A DNA stretch of 64,000 bases from Rugamonas rubra (GTDB lineage Bacteria > Pseudomonadota > Gammaproteobacteria > Burkholderiales > Burkholderiaceae_D), in contig NZ_FOTW01000009.1 of NCBI RefSeq assembly GCF_900114705.1, positions 103,519 through 167,518 on the forward strand, given 5' to 3'. Positions 35,963 to 44,900 of this stretch are shown piece after piece; within the stretch, counting starts at the first letter, position 1; every line of letters starts with the position of its first letter. The translations under genes were made by a program, and so were the position numbers. Below the pieces are notes generated by a model. It ran no database searches and had not been told where the DNA came from. It was given only the letters and a program-made list of their open reading frames with translations.

Positions 35963-36286
35963 TCACTGGCCGCGCAGGAAAAAGTTAAACGGTTGCAACG
36001 CCACGGCGCCGAACGCCTGGCCGTCGCGCAGCACCGGCAGGCAACGCCAGGCCAGCACCGCGCCGAGCGCCGCCGCGTAGTGACCCCGCACGCCGGGGCT
36101 GTCGACGCCGCTAACGCTGGCCTCGATGTAGAAGTACTGGACACCCGTCTGGCGCGACAGCGCGTCGAGCACGCCCCTCAGGGACTGGGCGGGAACATCG
36201 AAACGCTGGGACGCGGCCTGGGCCGGCGCGACCGCGCAGGCCAGCGCCAGGCACACGGCCACCATGGTTTGATTCGGATACTGCAT
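35963..36286 (-). CDS. STN-TonB C-terminus fusion peptide (deletion scar)
   Basis: 107 residues: a signal peptide and STN domain nearly identical to the start of the receptor at 9055 (MQYPNQTM, AASQRFDVPAQSL, QTGVQYFYIEAS), joined at about residue 74 to the last ~33 residues of the TonB at 3799 (AWRCLPVLRDG, AVALQPFNFFLRG). In the intact locus those two pieces are about 5 kb apart, separated by receptor, mbnP and mbnH. The reading frame is kept open and the receptor's GAGGAG site is present, so it may be translated. It is most simply explained by an in-frame deletion in a second copy of the operon. Confidence 0.8.
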   Translation of the reverse strand: MQYPNQTMVAVCLALACAVAPAQAASQRFDVPAQSLRGVLDALSRQTGVQYFYIEASVSGVDSPGVRGHYAAALGAVLAWRCLPVLRDGQAFGAVALQPFNFFLRGQ

Positions 36287-36580
36287 ATGGAACTCCTCTG
36301 ATTCATTGTTGGCCGCCGCCGTCGCGGCCGGCCGGGGCCAGTCGAGACTTCCCGGGCATGCGCGCTGGCGGCGAGCAACAAACATCGCTATCTCGATGAA
36401 AGACCAGATTGCCTGTGCCGGATGGCCGCAGCGCGGCGCGGCCGGGACGCGCGAAGGCGCAAGCGCGCGGGTGCAGGCGCGCGCGCGCCATCGTTCAACG
36501 GCGGACCGGCCCTGCGTCAGTGCGCAACAGGTGATGCCCGTCCGACCGCATGGCGGACATCGAACGGTACTAGGGGAAGA

Positions 36581-36973
36581 TCAGAGGGGGAGTGGCGGCG
36601 CGCGCGACTGCGCGGCGGCCCACACGGCCAGGGGCCGCAGGGATTGATAGAACAAGGACGGCATCGTGCCGGCGGCGAGGGGCCGGGGCAGGCTCAGATT
36701 CCATGAAGGCAAGATGCCAGGGGAGCCGGCGTGGGTGGAGCAGTATGGGCAGTGCTCAAGTTGCAGCGACTTCTTGGTCAGCGGTGGCACGGACTTGGCG
36801 CCCTCGTCGCCGAGCTTGGCGAACTTCACGCCGTCCACCGTGCAAATCTCCATCCACAACTCGCCCTTGGCTGCCGCGACGGCGTGGGAGATGGAAGGGG
36901 TAAGCGACGAGAGCAGGATGGCGATACACGCTATCCACGCGGTAAACCTGCTTCGGAGACCCTTACTTTGCAT
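36581..36973 (-). CDS. DUF2946 small protein (copy 3)
   Basis: 130 residues, close to copy 1 (9364-9756): same QSKxxRS N-terminus, EICTVDG, LPPLTKKSLQLEHCPYC (with intervening VP) and RAPPLPL tail. It lies upstream of the STN-TonB fusion with the same spacing as copy 1 from its receptor, supporting duplication of the whole locus. ATG 36973 chosen; a GTG two codons upstream is possible. Confidence 0.75.
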   Translation of the reverse strand: MQSKGLRSRFTAWIACIAILLSSLTPSISHAVAAAKGELWMEICTVDGVKFAKLGDEGAKSVPPLTKKSLQLEHCPYCSTHAGSPGILPSWNLSLPRPLAAGTMPSLFYQSLRPLAVWAAAQSRAPPLPL

Positions 36974-37009
36974 AAACACATTTTAACACCCGGACTTGCT
37001 TGTCCGCAA

Positions 37010-37620
37010 ATCGCCGGTCCGCCGCGCGCGGCGCGCAAGTGATCTCGCGACCGCCACAGTGAAGTCGGCGCGCAGCTCCCTGTCCACGCGGCCCAGCCGG
37101 TCCACCTCCCAGCGCGTCGCCAGGCCGTTCGGCCCCACCAGTTCCAGCCGCGCGCCACCGCCGGCATCGTAGCGGCAGCACTCCTAGTGGCCCATCGCGT
37201 TGGCCACCGTGGCCGGGAGACGGCCGTTGCCGTCATAATTGGTGACGCTGAGCACCCGGCTCTGCGCCGTCGCCGGCAGCGGGTAGATCCAGTCCTGCGT
37301 CACCTTGCCGACCAGGCCGAAGCGGTTGCTGCTGCGGTCGAAGGTGGTACGCAGGCGGTACCTCGGCGCGCCCGGCTCGAGCGTCTCGCTCGACTGCAGG
37401 CCATTGTCGGCGTCGTAGTCGCGCACCAGCGTGCGCACCAGCGTGCCGCCGCGCGGATCGGTCTTGCTGGTGACCACGCTGAGCGGCAGGCCGACCGACC
37501 AACGCGCCGCGTCGTTGCGGAAGGTGGTGCCGACCTCGGTCTCGTACTCGCCCTCGCCCTCGCCGCCGCCGCGCGTGGTGGTGGTTTTCAGGTTGATGTT
37601 GCCGCTAGCCCGCGAGCCTT
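37010..37620 (-). pseudogene. RHS-repeat gene remnant
   Basis: Minus-strand frames carry RHS-like text: SKTDPRGGTLVRTLVRDYDADN, VLSVTNYDGNGRLPATVANAMGH, then after a stop (about 37185) CCRYDAGGGARLELVGPNG and TRWEVDRLGRVDRE. Frame breaks and a stop codon show it is decayed. RHS proteins are large secreted toxins; only a few repeats remain. The 158-bp repeat at 37624 follows directly. Confidence 0.7.
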
Positions 37621-37623
37621 GGT

Positions 37624-37781
37624 GTCATAGCCCGAGAACCGGCCATCAACCCACTGGGCGAACGTAGACGGCCTGTTTGGCCGTTGCAATTTGCACGAAA
37701 CTCTGAAATTCAACGAAGATAGGCGAAAATACTCGTCTTTTCGACTTGTTCAGCGGGGATGTGCCTGGCGCCGCTGGAGAG
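37624..37781. repeat. 158-bp repeat, copy A (partner at 63526)
   Basis: Aligned by eye with 63526-63683, same length and about 17 differences (near 89% identity). Both copies sit at the same side of an RHS remnant and contain the same blocks (for example GAACGTAGACGGCCTG, TTGGCCGTTGCAATTTGC, TTCAACGAAGATAGGC). No coding frame is conserved. Likely an RHS-associated or insertion-derived repeat. Confidence 0.8.
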
Positions 37782-37820
37782 GCCGTGAGGTGGACCGCGT
37801 TAAAGTGACGGCAAAGAACG

Positions 37821-37919
37821 AAAAAAGCCCACTCGAAAGTGGGCTAAGTCCTTGATTTTTCAATCGAATCTGGAAGCGAGGATCGGAATCGAACCGACCT
37901 AGACGGCTTTGCAGGCCGT
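37821..37919 (-). repeat. Terminator plus 3' half of tRNA-Cys (attachment-site scar, right)
   Basis: Same order as at 22088-22185: hairpin GCCCACT/AGTGGGC (37827-37844, with T-run only in the minus direction), a matching spacer with TTGATTTTTCAATCGAATCTGGA-type bases, then tRNA-Cys 3' half at 37871-37919 (one substitution in the acceptor). The 5' half is again missing. Direct repeat of about 100 bp bounding the 22.2-37.9 kb segment. Confidence 0.82.
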
Positions 37920-38065
37920 ATTTACCACTTAAAAATCAAACACTTAGGTTACCACCTTCTTTTTCACCTCCTGAGCTTGTTCAACAAGTGGGTACAGCCG
38001 CGACACAAAGGACGACTCGCCAGCGAAGCGAGGCAGGAGCCCAGCGTTCGGCGAGTGTGCTGAAA
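37920..38065. other. Short intergenic stretch right of the tRNA-Cys scar
   Basis: About 145 bp of lower-GC sequence (ATTTACCACTTAAAAATC ...) unlike the surrounding genes. No gene or motif recognised; it may be leftover island DNA. Confidence 0.3.
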
Positions 38066-38272
38066 TCACAATGAGGCCAGCCGGTCGAACAGCGCACCAA
38101 TCTGAAGCACGGTAGTCTCCGCAACCAGCGCTGTGGGATTGAGCTCAAAGACCAGGTGTCGCCAGAGTGGATCCGGCTTGTCGAACATCACCCCATAGGA
38201 GATGGCCACCGCAGGCTTGAACGAAAACCCGTTTACACAAAATCCAGCCCCCCGCGGGTCAGCAGAATTCAA
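38066..38272 (-). CDS. Small uncharacterised open frame
   Basis: 68 residues beginning MNSADPRGAGFCVNGF and ending ALFDRLASL. No family recognised. It lies directly downstream of the hybrid kinase gene on the same strand (20 bp gap). It could be a fragment of a larger protein or a short independent gene. Confidence 0.3.
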   Translation of the reverse strand: MNSADPRGAGFCVNGFSFKPAVAISYGVMFDKPDPLWRHLVFELNPTALVAETTVLQIGALFDRLASL

Positions 38273-38292
38273 TCAGCGCCAATAACGTGGAC

Positions 38293-40812
38293 TCAACGAC
38301 TGCTGATCTGTTCGGCGGCAGAGCGACAGTATTCGCCAGCCTGCTCGAAGTCAAAAGCCGACATCGCCGCAGCCAATTTCGTTTCGAGCAACGGTAACTG
38401 TTGCCGCAACCGACTCTGTAGTCGCTCAAAACTGGCGAGCGCTGCCAGGTTCGACGCCGACAACAACTCGGCGAGCGCGACAATCTCCGCTTCCAGCGAT
38501 CCCGCTTCGGCAGCGCCGGTCCCGACCTGTTCGTCGGCAGGATGGAGTTGTTTCGACAACTTCAAACACTGGATCTTGGTCTCGTCCAGGGTCCACATTA
38601 ATACATCGAGCCCGCTCGCCGGTTCGCCGCGCCGCAGAGCCTGTTCCATCTGCGCCGCCCTGCGAGACAAGGTGTGCGCGCCTATCGTCGCGGCGTTTCC
38701 CTTCATGGTATGCAATACGCGCAGCGCATCGGGCATGCTGTGTGAGTCCAGCGCCTGCCGCAATGCCGAAGAAAAGACCTGCGCCTCCAAAGAAAAAGCG
38801 CCCAACAGGCGAAGATAGAGCGCACCAGAACCGGCTAGCCGCCCGATCGCAGCTTCATAGTCCAACAATGCGCTCCCGTCGGCAAGCCCGTTCGTGCCAT
38901 CCGGGGTTTCCGGACGCGCGTCGCCGTACACATGGTGCCTAATGACAGCGGCCAGCAACGCCATATCGAACGGCTTGCCGACATGGTCGTTCATCCCCGA
39001 CTCGAGCGCAGCGTCACGATCGTTGGCCATAACGTTGGCGGTGACCGCGACAATCGGCAGATCTCGCCAACGCCGCTGGCGCCGGATCGCCCTGGTCGTT
39101 TCGTATCCATCCATACCGGGCATCTGCACGTCCATCAAGACAATATCGAACCCATCGCTGTCGCCCAGTCTTTGCAGTGCGCGATAGCCGTCTTCGACCA
39201 GTTCGACAACCGCCCCTTCGGCCCGCAGCAGTTCCTGCGCGATTTGCTGATTCAGCGCATTGTCTTCCACGACCAACACGCGCAAGCCGGCCAGGCGGCG
39301 TATTGGCGAAGCCGGGTCGCTCGCCGGCGCAGCCTTACCTGGCCCGATATGTGGAAGCTCGCCAAGCACTTGATGCAGTTGACTCGCGAGTACCGGCTTG
39401 ATCAATGTCCTGCAGGCGCGACGGCCGAGTGCGTCTGCAACATGTGCCGGAAACGGCACCGCTCCGGGCGTGCAGATGATGGTCAACGGCTCGTCATTCC
39501 AACCAGCATATGCTTGCTCGAGCACCGACTCATGGCCGCTTAGCAAGCCCTGGTCCACTACCACCAGCTCATAGCGTTGTTGCCGACATGCTGCCAGCAA
39601 TGCCGGCGCATTCTCCACTTCCGCGACGGCGTAGCCGCGGGCAGCTAACAGCGCGTTTAAGATCCGTCTAGCGCCCGGATGGCAGTCGGCCAACAAGCAG
39701 CGAGCCAACCCTTGCTGCTTGTTGGTCGACTCGCCTGCAGGGGAATCGTCCCGCACCCTAAGTAAGGCAAGATCAAAAAAGAAACGGCTACCCTCACCAC
39801 GCACGCTATCGACCGCGAGCACGCCCCCCATCAATTCGACAAACCGCTTGCTGATCGCCAGCCCCAGACCGCTGCCGCCAAAATGGCGGGCGGCGGAAGA
39901 CTCGGCCTGAGTAAATGGCTCGAAGATCACCGCCAACTGGTCCGCATCGATACCTATCCCGGTGTCGACCACCGCAAAAACGACGCGCGCATCCCTGCGT
40001 GTAACAGTGAGCAAGACTTCGCCGCTGCGGGTAAATTTAAGGGCATTCACGCACAGGTTCAACAATACCTGCTGTATCCGAAGGCTGTCCCCGAAGAGCC
40101 GCGCCGGCACATCGGGCGCGACCTCCAGCAATAGTTCGACCGATTCCGCGCGTTCGCTGCCGCCGAGCAGCAATGCTAGTTCAGCCAGTAGGCTCTGCAG
40201 GTCGAATTCCTCGATGTTGAGTACCAGCCTGCCCGATTCGACGTACGACAGATCCAGTACATCGTCAAGCAGGCGCAACAGCGCGCGGGCCGCCGTCTCC
40301 GCCCGCTGCGCATAGCTGCGGCCACGCTCGTCCATCTCGACGCGCCGCATCAACTGCAACATGCCGAGCACCGCGTTCATGGGAGTGCGTATCTCATGAC
40401 TCATATTGGCCAGGAAAGCCGATTTGGCCCGATTCGCGGCCTCGGCCTCCTGCCGCGCCAACACCAACTCGGACTCGAAGCGAGAGCGCTCCTGCGACAC
40501 GAAAAACACCCATACATAGGCCAGTCCATGGCTGGCAGGCCGGCAGTTGAGCAACACCGGAATGCGTTCGCCAGCAGCGCCCTTGAGTTGCAGATGCAGC
40601 TCCACCAACCTGCCCTCGCGCATCAGCATGGGCCACAAATGGGTATGGAGAAAAATTTGACTGGCTAGCGGCAGCATGGCGTCGAGCCGTTGCCCGCACC
40701 AATCCGCCGCTTGCCCGCCGAGCAGATCGAGTAGCTCGGCATTGAGCTCCTCGATGATGCCGGTGGCATCGGTGACCAGCACCGCGCACGGCAAAGCATC
40801 GTAGGCGTTCAT
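38293..40812 (-). CDS. PAS hybrid histidine kinase with two receiver-like domains and HPt
   Basis: 839 residues, soluble. PAS domain (about 1-105), short coiled coil, HisKA with phospho-His139 (MSHEIRTPM), HATPase ([23 protein letters not shown]), a first receiver-like domain weak in acidic-pocket residues (LLADCHPGARR, VVVDQGLL), a full receiver ([25 protein letters not shown]) and an HPt with VLHTMKGNAATIGA. ATG 40812 lies seven bases after the stop of the RsbQ-like hydrolase, so the two are co-transcribed. By analogy with RsbQ-RsbP, a hydrolase-released ligand could be read by this PAS kinase (inference). Confidence 0.88.
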   Translation of the reverse strand: MNAYDALPCAVLVTDATGIIEELNAELLDLLGGQAADWCGQRLDAMLPLASQIFLHTHLWPMLMREGRLVELHLQLKGAAGERIPVLLNCRPASHGLAYVWVFFVSQERSRFESELVLARQEAEAANRAKSAFLANMSHEIRTPMNAVLGMLQLMRRVEMDERGRSYAQRAETAARALLRLLDDVLDLSYVESGRLVLNIEEFDLQSLLAELALLLGGSERAESVELLLEVAPDVPARLFGDSLRIQQVLLNLCVNALKFTRSGEVLLTVTRRDARVVFAVVDTGIGIDADQLAVIFEPFTQAESSAARHFGGSGLGLAISKRFVELMGGVLAVDSVRGEGSRFFFDLALLRVRDDSPAGESTNKQQGLARCLLADCHPGARRILNALLAARGYAVAEVENAPALLAACRQQRYELVVVDQGLLSGHESVLEQAYAGWNDEPLTIICTPGAVPFPAHVADALGRRACRTLIKPVLASQLHQVLGELPHIGPGKAAPASDPASPIRRLAGLRVLVVEDNALNQQIAQELLRAEGAVVELVEDGYRALQRLGDSDGFDIVLMDVQMPGMDGYETTRAIRRQRRWRDLPIVAVTANVMANDRDAALESGMNDHVGKPFDMALLAAVIRHHVYGDARPETPDGTNGLADGSALLDYEAAIGRLAGSGALYLRLLGAFSLEAQVFSSALRQALDSHSMPDALRVLHTMKGNAATIGAHTLSRRAAQMEQALRRGEPASGLDVLMWTLDETKIQCLKLSKQLHPADEQVGTGAAEAGSLEAEIVALAELLSASNLAALASFERLQSRLRQQLPLLETKLAAAMSAFDFEQAGEYCRSAAEQISSR

Positions 40813-40819
40813 GCCAAGC

Positions 40820-41635
40820 TCACCCGGCAAGTGTCGCCAGATGTCGCTGCAGGGCGTCGATGACCAGGTCGGGATGACTCATATGGGCGCAATGACCGGA
40901 CACCTCCAGCACTTCGAGTTTGCCGCGAGGCAGATGATCCCGCAAGTATTCCCCGACATCCAGCGGCGCGAGGGTGTCGTAGCGGTGTTGCAGAATCAGG
41001 CAAGGGCACCCAATCAGCGCAAGGTCGCCTCGGTTGTCCGCGAAAAAGGTTGCGTGCGCAAAGATACGGGCGCTGCGCGGATCGGTGGAACAAAAACTGG
41101 CCGCCAATGCCCCACTGACAGCGCCCTCGCCCGACTTGCCGGCCACCATGGGCGCCAGCATACTGGCCCAGCCGATATAGTTTTGGTCCATCAGCGTCAG
41201 CAATTCGACCAGGTCGGCGCGCTCGAAGCCTCCATGGTACACCGGTGGGTGATTCAAGAAGCAAGGTGAAGGCCCCAGCCAGATCATGCTGGAAAACAAG
41301 GACGGACGGGCGAGCGCCACCAAGCCGCCAATGCTGCAACTGACCGAATGCGCGACCAAGGTCACGTCGCCCTCCAGTCCGAGGGCATCGCACACCTCCA
41401 TCATGTCGCGCGCATACCCATCGAGCGTGGCATAGCGCTCTGGTTGGGGCACGAGGCCGTCAGCAGGGCCGCTGCCCGTGTAATCGAACAGCACCACGCG
41501 GTAGCGCGCGCTGAACGCCGGTGCCACGGCGTCCCACATGTGCTGGTCACATCCGAAGCCGTGGGCGAACAGCAATACCGGACCCGCGCTACCTATGACG
41601 CGCACTCTATTACGTTGAATGATATCCACCCGCAC
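40820..41635 (-). CDS. RsbQ/KAI2-like alpha/beta hydrolase
   Basis: 271 residues with AHGFGCDQHMWD, FDYTGSGPAD, nucleophile AHSVSCSIG, HRYDTLAPLDV (acid) and SGHCAHMSHP (His). These are hallmarks of the RsbQ/KAI2/D14 family, small-molecule receptor hydrolases. In Bacillus, RsbQ supplies a ligand to the PAS phosphatase RsbP; here the next gene is a PAS hybrid kinase, with a seven-base gap. Cytosolic, no signal peptide. Confidence 0.88.
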   Translation of the reverse strand: MRVDIIQRNRVRVIGSAGPVLLFAHGFGCDQHMWDAVAPAFSARYRVVLFDYTGSGPADGLVPQPERYATLDGYARDMMEVCDALGLEGDVTLVAHSVSCSIGGLVALARPSLFSSMIWLGPSPCFLNHPPVYHGGFERADLVELLTLMDQNYIGWASMLAPMVAGKSGEGAVSGALAASFCSTDPRSARIFAHATFFADNRGDLALIGCPCLILQHRYDTLAPLDVGEYLRDHLPRGKLEVLEVSGHCAHMSHPDLVIDALQRHLATLAG

Positions 41636-41965
41636 TCCTAACTAAAGCGCCCCTTCGCAAACGGGGCGATGTGTTTTGACGATGCACGAAGGTCTGCGGG
41701 ATTTGGGCGGACGGGCATGGGGCGGCGAGGGCTAGGCGCTCTCCATTAGCGACGATTATTGCACATTAGTAGAGGAATTTATCAACCCTGCGGCAATAAT
41801 AACCTAGCAACGCGGACATGCAAGCACATAAGATCGCTCCGGCACGCCGCCTAGCCGCACGACTCTGGCGCTGCGCTTGCTGGTCTGCCGAGCAATTACA
41901 AGGTACTATGCCCCGATTGCTTGAAAGACACGAGAGCGTCGTGTCCCTCGTCGACAAGGAGAACC
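41636..41965. other. Divergent intergenic region with a hairpin
   Basis: 330 bp between the RsbQ-like gene (leftwards) and the large hybrid kinase (rightwards). It holds a 6-bp stem hairpin (41648-41668, CGCCCC/GGGGCG) and, near 41956-41961, the ribosome-binding AAGGAG of the kinase. The hairpin could be a 5' leader structure; it is not followed by a T-run. Promoters for both directions are expected here but none stood out. Confidence 0.4.
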
Positions 41966-44900
41966 ATGCGGCAACGGAGACTTGGTCCGCAGGGCGCGAA
42001 AGCCGTCCTGTTGATTGTGCTGATCGGCGTACTGGTGGCTGCCGCCATGCTGACCTTACATGCCGGCGAAAGCGAGCGGCGACAGACGCTGAACGTCTAC
42101 GCTGCGCGGCTCGGCGCTTCCGTCAACGTGCGCAGCGAAACCATCTCCGCTGCGCTGGCGGCGATGCGCCGCGATGCGGTTTTCCTTGCCAACGTACCAC
42201 CGGTCGGCGGCGTCACGCGCGCCATCGCCCACCATGGTTATGACCCGCAGGAGGGATCCAGCGGCCGCCAGTGGGAACAGCGCCTGGGGCAGATTTTTTC
42301 CAGTTTCATGGAAGCCAACCAGGAATTGACCTGCATCCGCTTGATCGGCCTGGCCGACGGCGGCAAGGAGGTGTTGCGCACGCAACGCCGCGCCCAACAG
42401 GTCGGCATCTTGCCGGCCAACGCCTTGACGCGCCACGGCACGGAAGATTTTTTCCAGGCGGCGCGCCAGCTCGCCGCGGGACAAGTCTATCTGTCGGAAT
42501 TCCGCCTAGAGCCATCGAGCGGCTGCGCCTACGGCCCCGAGCAGCGGGTGATCCACGCCGCCACGCCGGTGTTCAATGCGAACGGCGCGCTCTTCGGGAT
42601 GCTGGTTCTGAGCGCGGATGCGGACGCCGTGCTGGCCAGCCTGCAAAGCAACCTGGGGCAAGAGTTCCAGTTGTTTCTCACCGCCGCCGATGGCAGCTAC
42701 CTGCTTGCCCCGCGCATCGCTGGGCCACGCACGCGCTGGCAACGCGACTACCAACACCTCCCCGACCCGGTCGATAGCGGCCTGGGACTGCAGCGCCTCG
42801 CCGGCCCGGGGGGCAACCTGCACGCCCGCAGCGCGCCGGTGCGACTCGACCTCGACGCCCCGGCGCGCAACCCGACCTTGACGCTGGCATTGCCCGACAG
42901 CGTGGTCGAGACGGCCGCCGCCGCCGCACGCTGGGTGCTGCTGCGCAGCCTGGCGGGCATCGGCGTCGCGGCGGCGCTAGTTTTTTACTTGCTGCGCGCG
43001 ACACGGCGCCGCGCCAGCAAACAGAGTGAAGAGCTGGCCGCCATCGTGCGCAGCTCGCACGACGCCATCATCGGCAAGGATCTCGGCGGTCGTGTGACAA
43101 GCTGGAATGTGGGTGCCCAGCGCATCTTCGGCTATACCGCCGAGCAGGCGATCGGCCACCTGCTGTCCGAACTGATCGTTCCGGACTTCGCGCTCGCCCA
43201 GGAAGCGGCCATCCTGGCGCGGGTGAAAACCGGCGAGGTCGTGTCCAACCAACACACCCAGCGACGCCGGCGCGATGGCAGTCTGGTCGATATTGCGGTG
43301 ACGGTCTCGCCCATTCTGGATGCCGCCGGCCGCGTGGTCGGCGCCGCCAAGACCGCCCGCGACATCAGCGAACAAACCGCAGCGCAGGCGCGCATCTTGG
43401 AACTGAACCGCTCACTCGAAATGCAGGTGGTCGAACGCACCGCGCAGATACGACAGGTCTCGGCCATGCAACAGGCGATATTCCAACATGCCGGCTACGC
43501 CATCATCGCCACCGACCTCGATGGCAAGATCGTCACGTTCAATCCGGCGGCGGAACGACTGCTCGACTACCGGGCCGCCGACCTGATCGCGCAACACACA
43601 CCGGCCCTGTTCCATGACCCGGCCGAAGTGGTGTCGCGGGCGAAGGAATTCAGTGTGCAGCTGGGCGAGGAAATCGAACCCGGCTTCGAGGTGTTTGTCG
43701 TCAAGACGCTGCGCGGGCTGCCCAACGAGCACGAGTGGACCTACCTGCGGCGCGACGGCAGCGCGGTGCCGGTGCTGCTGGCCGTGACGGCGCTGAAGGA
43801 TGAGACCGGCGCACTCATGGGCTACCTCGGCATGGCCGCGGACCTGAGCGCCCAGCGCGCGGTGGAACAGCAGCTGGTCGCCAACGATCGTTTCCTCAAC
43901 AGTCTGGCCGACAACATCCCCGGCATGGTGGCCTACTGGGACGCCGACCTGCTGTGCCGCTTCGCCAACGGCGCTTACCTACAGTGGTTCGGCCGCAGCA
44001 AGGCGGAGATGTCCGGCATCCACCTGCGCGCCCTGCTGGGCGACGAAATCTTCCATCGGAATGAAAACTACGTGCTGGCTGCCTTGTGCGGCGAGCCGCA
44101 GCGATTCGAGCGCAGCCTGACCATGAGCGATGGCGCCCAGCGCCACACCTGGGCCCACTACATCCCGGATATCGAGGGCGAGGAGGTGCGCGGCTTCATT
44201 GTGCTGGTGTCCGACGTGACGGAACTCAAGCAAGCCCAGCTGGATATGGAATTGCTCAACCGAACCCTGGCCCAGCGCACCGCCGAGGCCGAGCAGGCCA
44301 GCCGCGCCAAGTCTGAATTTCTCGCCAACATGAGCCATGAAATCCGCACGCCGATGAATGCGGTCCTGGGCATGCTGCAGTTGCTGCAGCGCAGCGGCCT
44401 GGGGACGCGCCAGTCCGACTATACCGCCAAGGCCGAAGCGGCCGCGCGCGCGCTGTTGGGCATTCTGAATGACATCCTTGACTTTTCCAAGGTCGAGGCC
44501 GGCAAGATGACGCTGGAAGTGCAGCCATTCAATATCGACCGCCTGCTGAGGGAAATCGGTGTCATCCTGTCGACCAATCTGGGCGAGAAACCGGTGGAGT
44601 TGATCTTTGAACAGTGCGACGACTTACCGCGCTGGATCATAGGCGACGCCATGCGCCTGCAGCAGATCCTGATCAACCTGGCGGGCAACGCCGTCAAGTT
44701 CACCGACGCGGGCGAAATCCGGGTACGCGTGGCGGTGCTGGAAACGCGAGGTGACGAGCTGGTCCTGGAGTTCTCCGTGCGCGATACCGGCATCGGCATC
44801 GCGCCGGACCAGCTGGCCCGCATCTTTGACGGCTTCGCCCAGGCCGACGCCTCCACCGCGCGCCGTTACGGCGGATCGGGCCTGGGCCTGGCGATCAGCC

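Noticed and set aside
41648..41668. Hairpin as rho-independent terminator
   Set aside because: No T-run after the stem and located between divergent genes, where no transcript should end.
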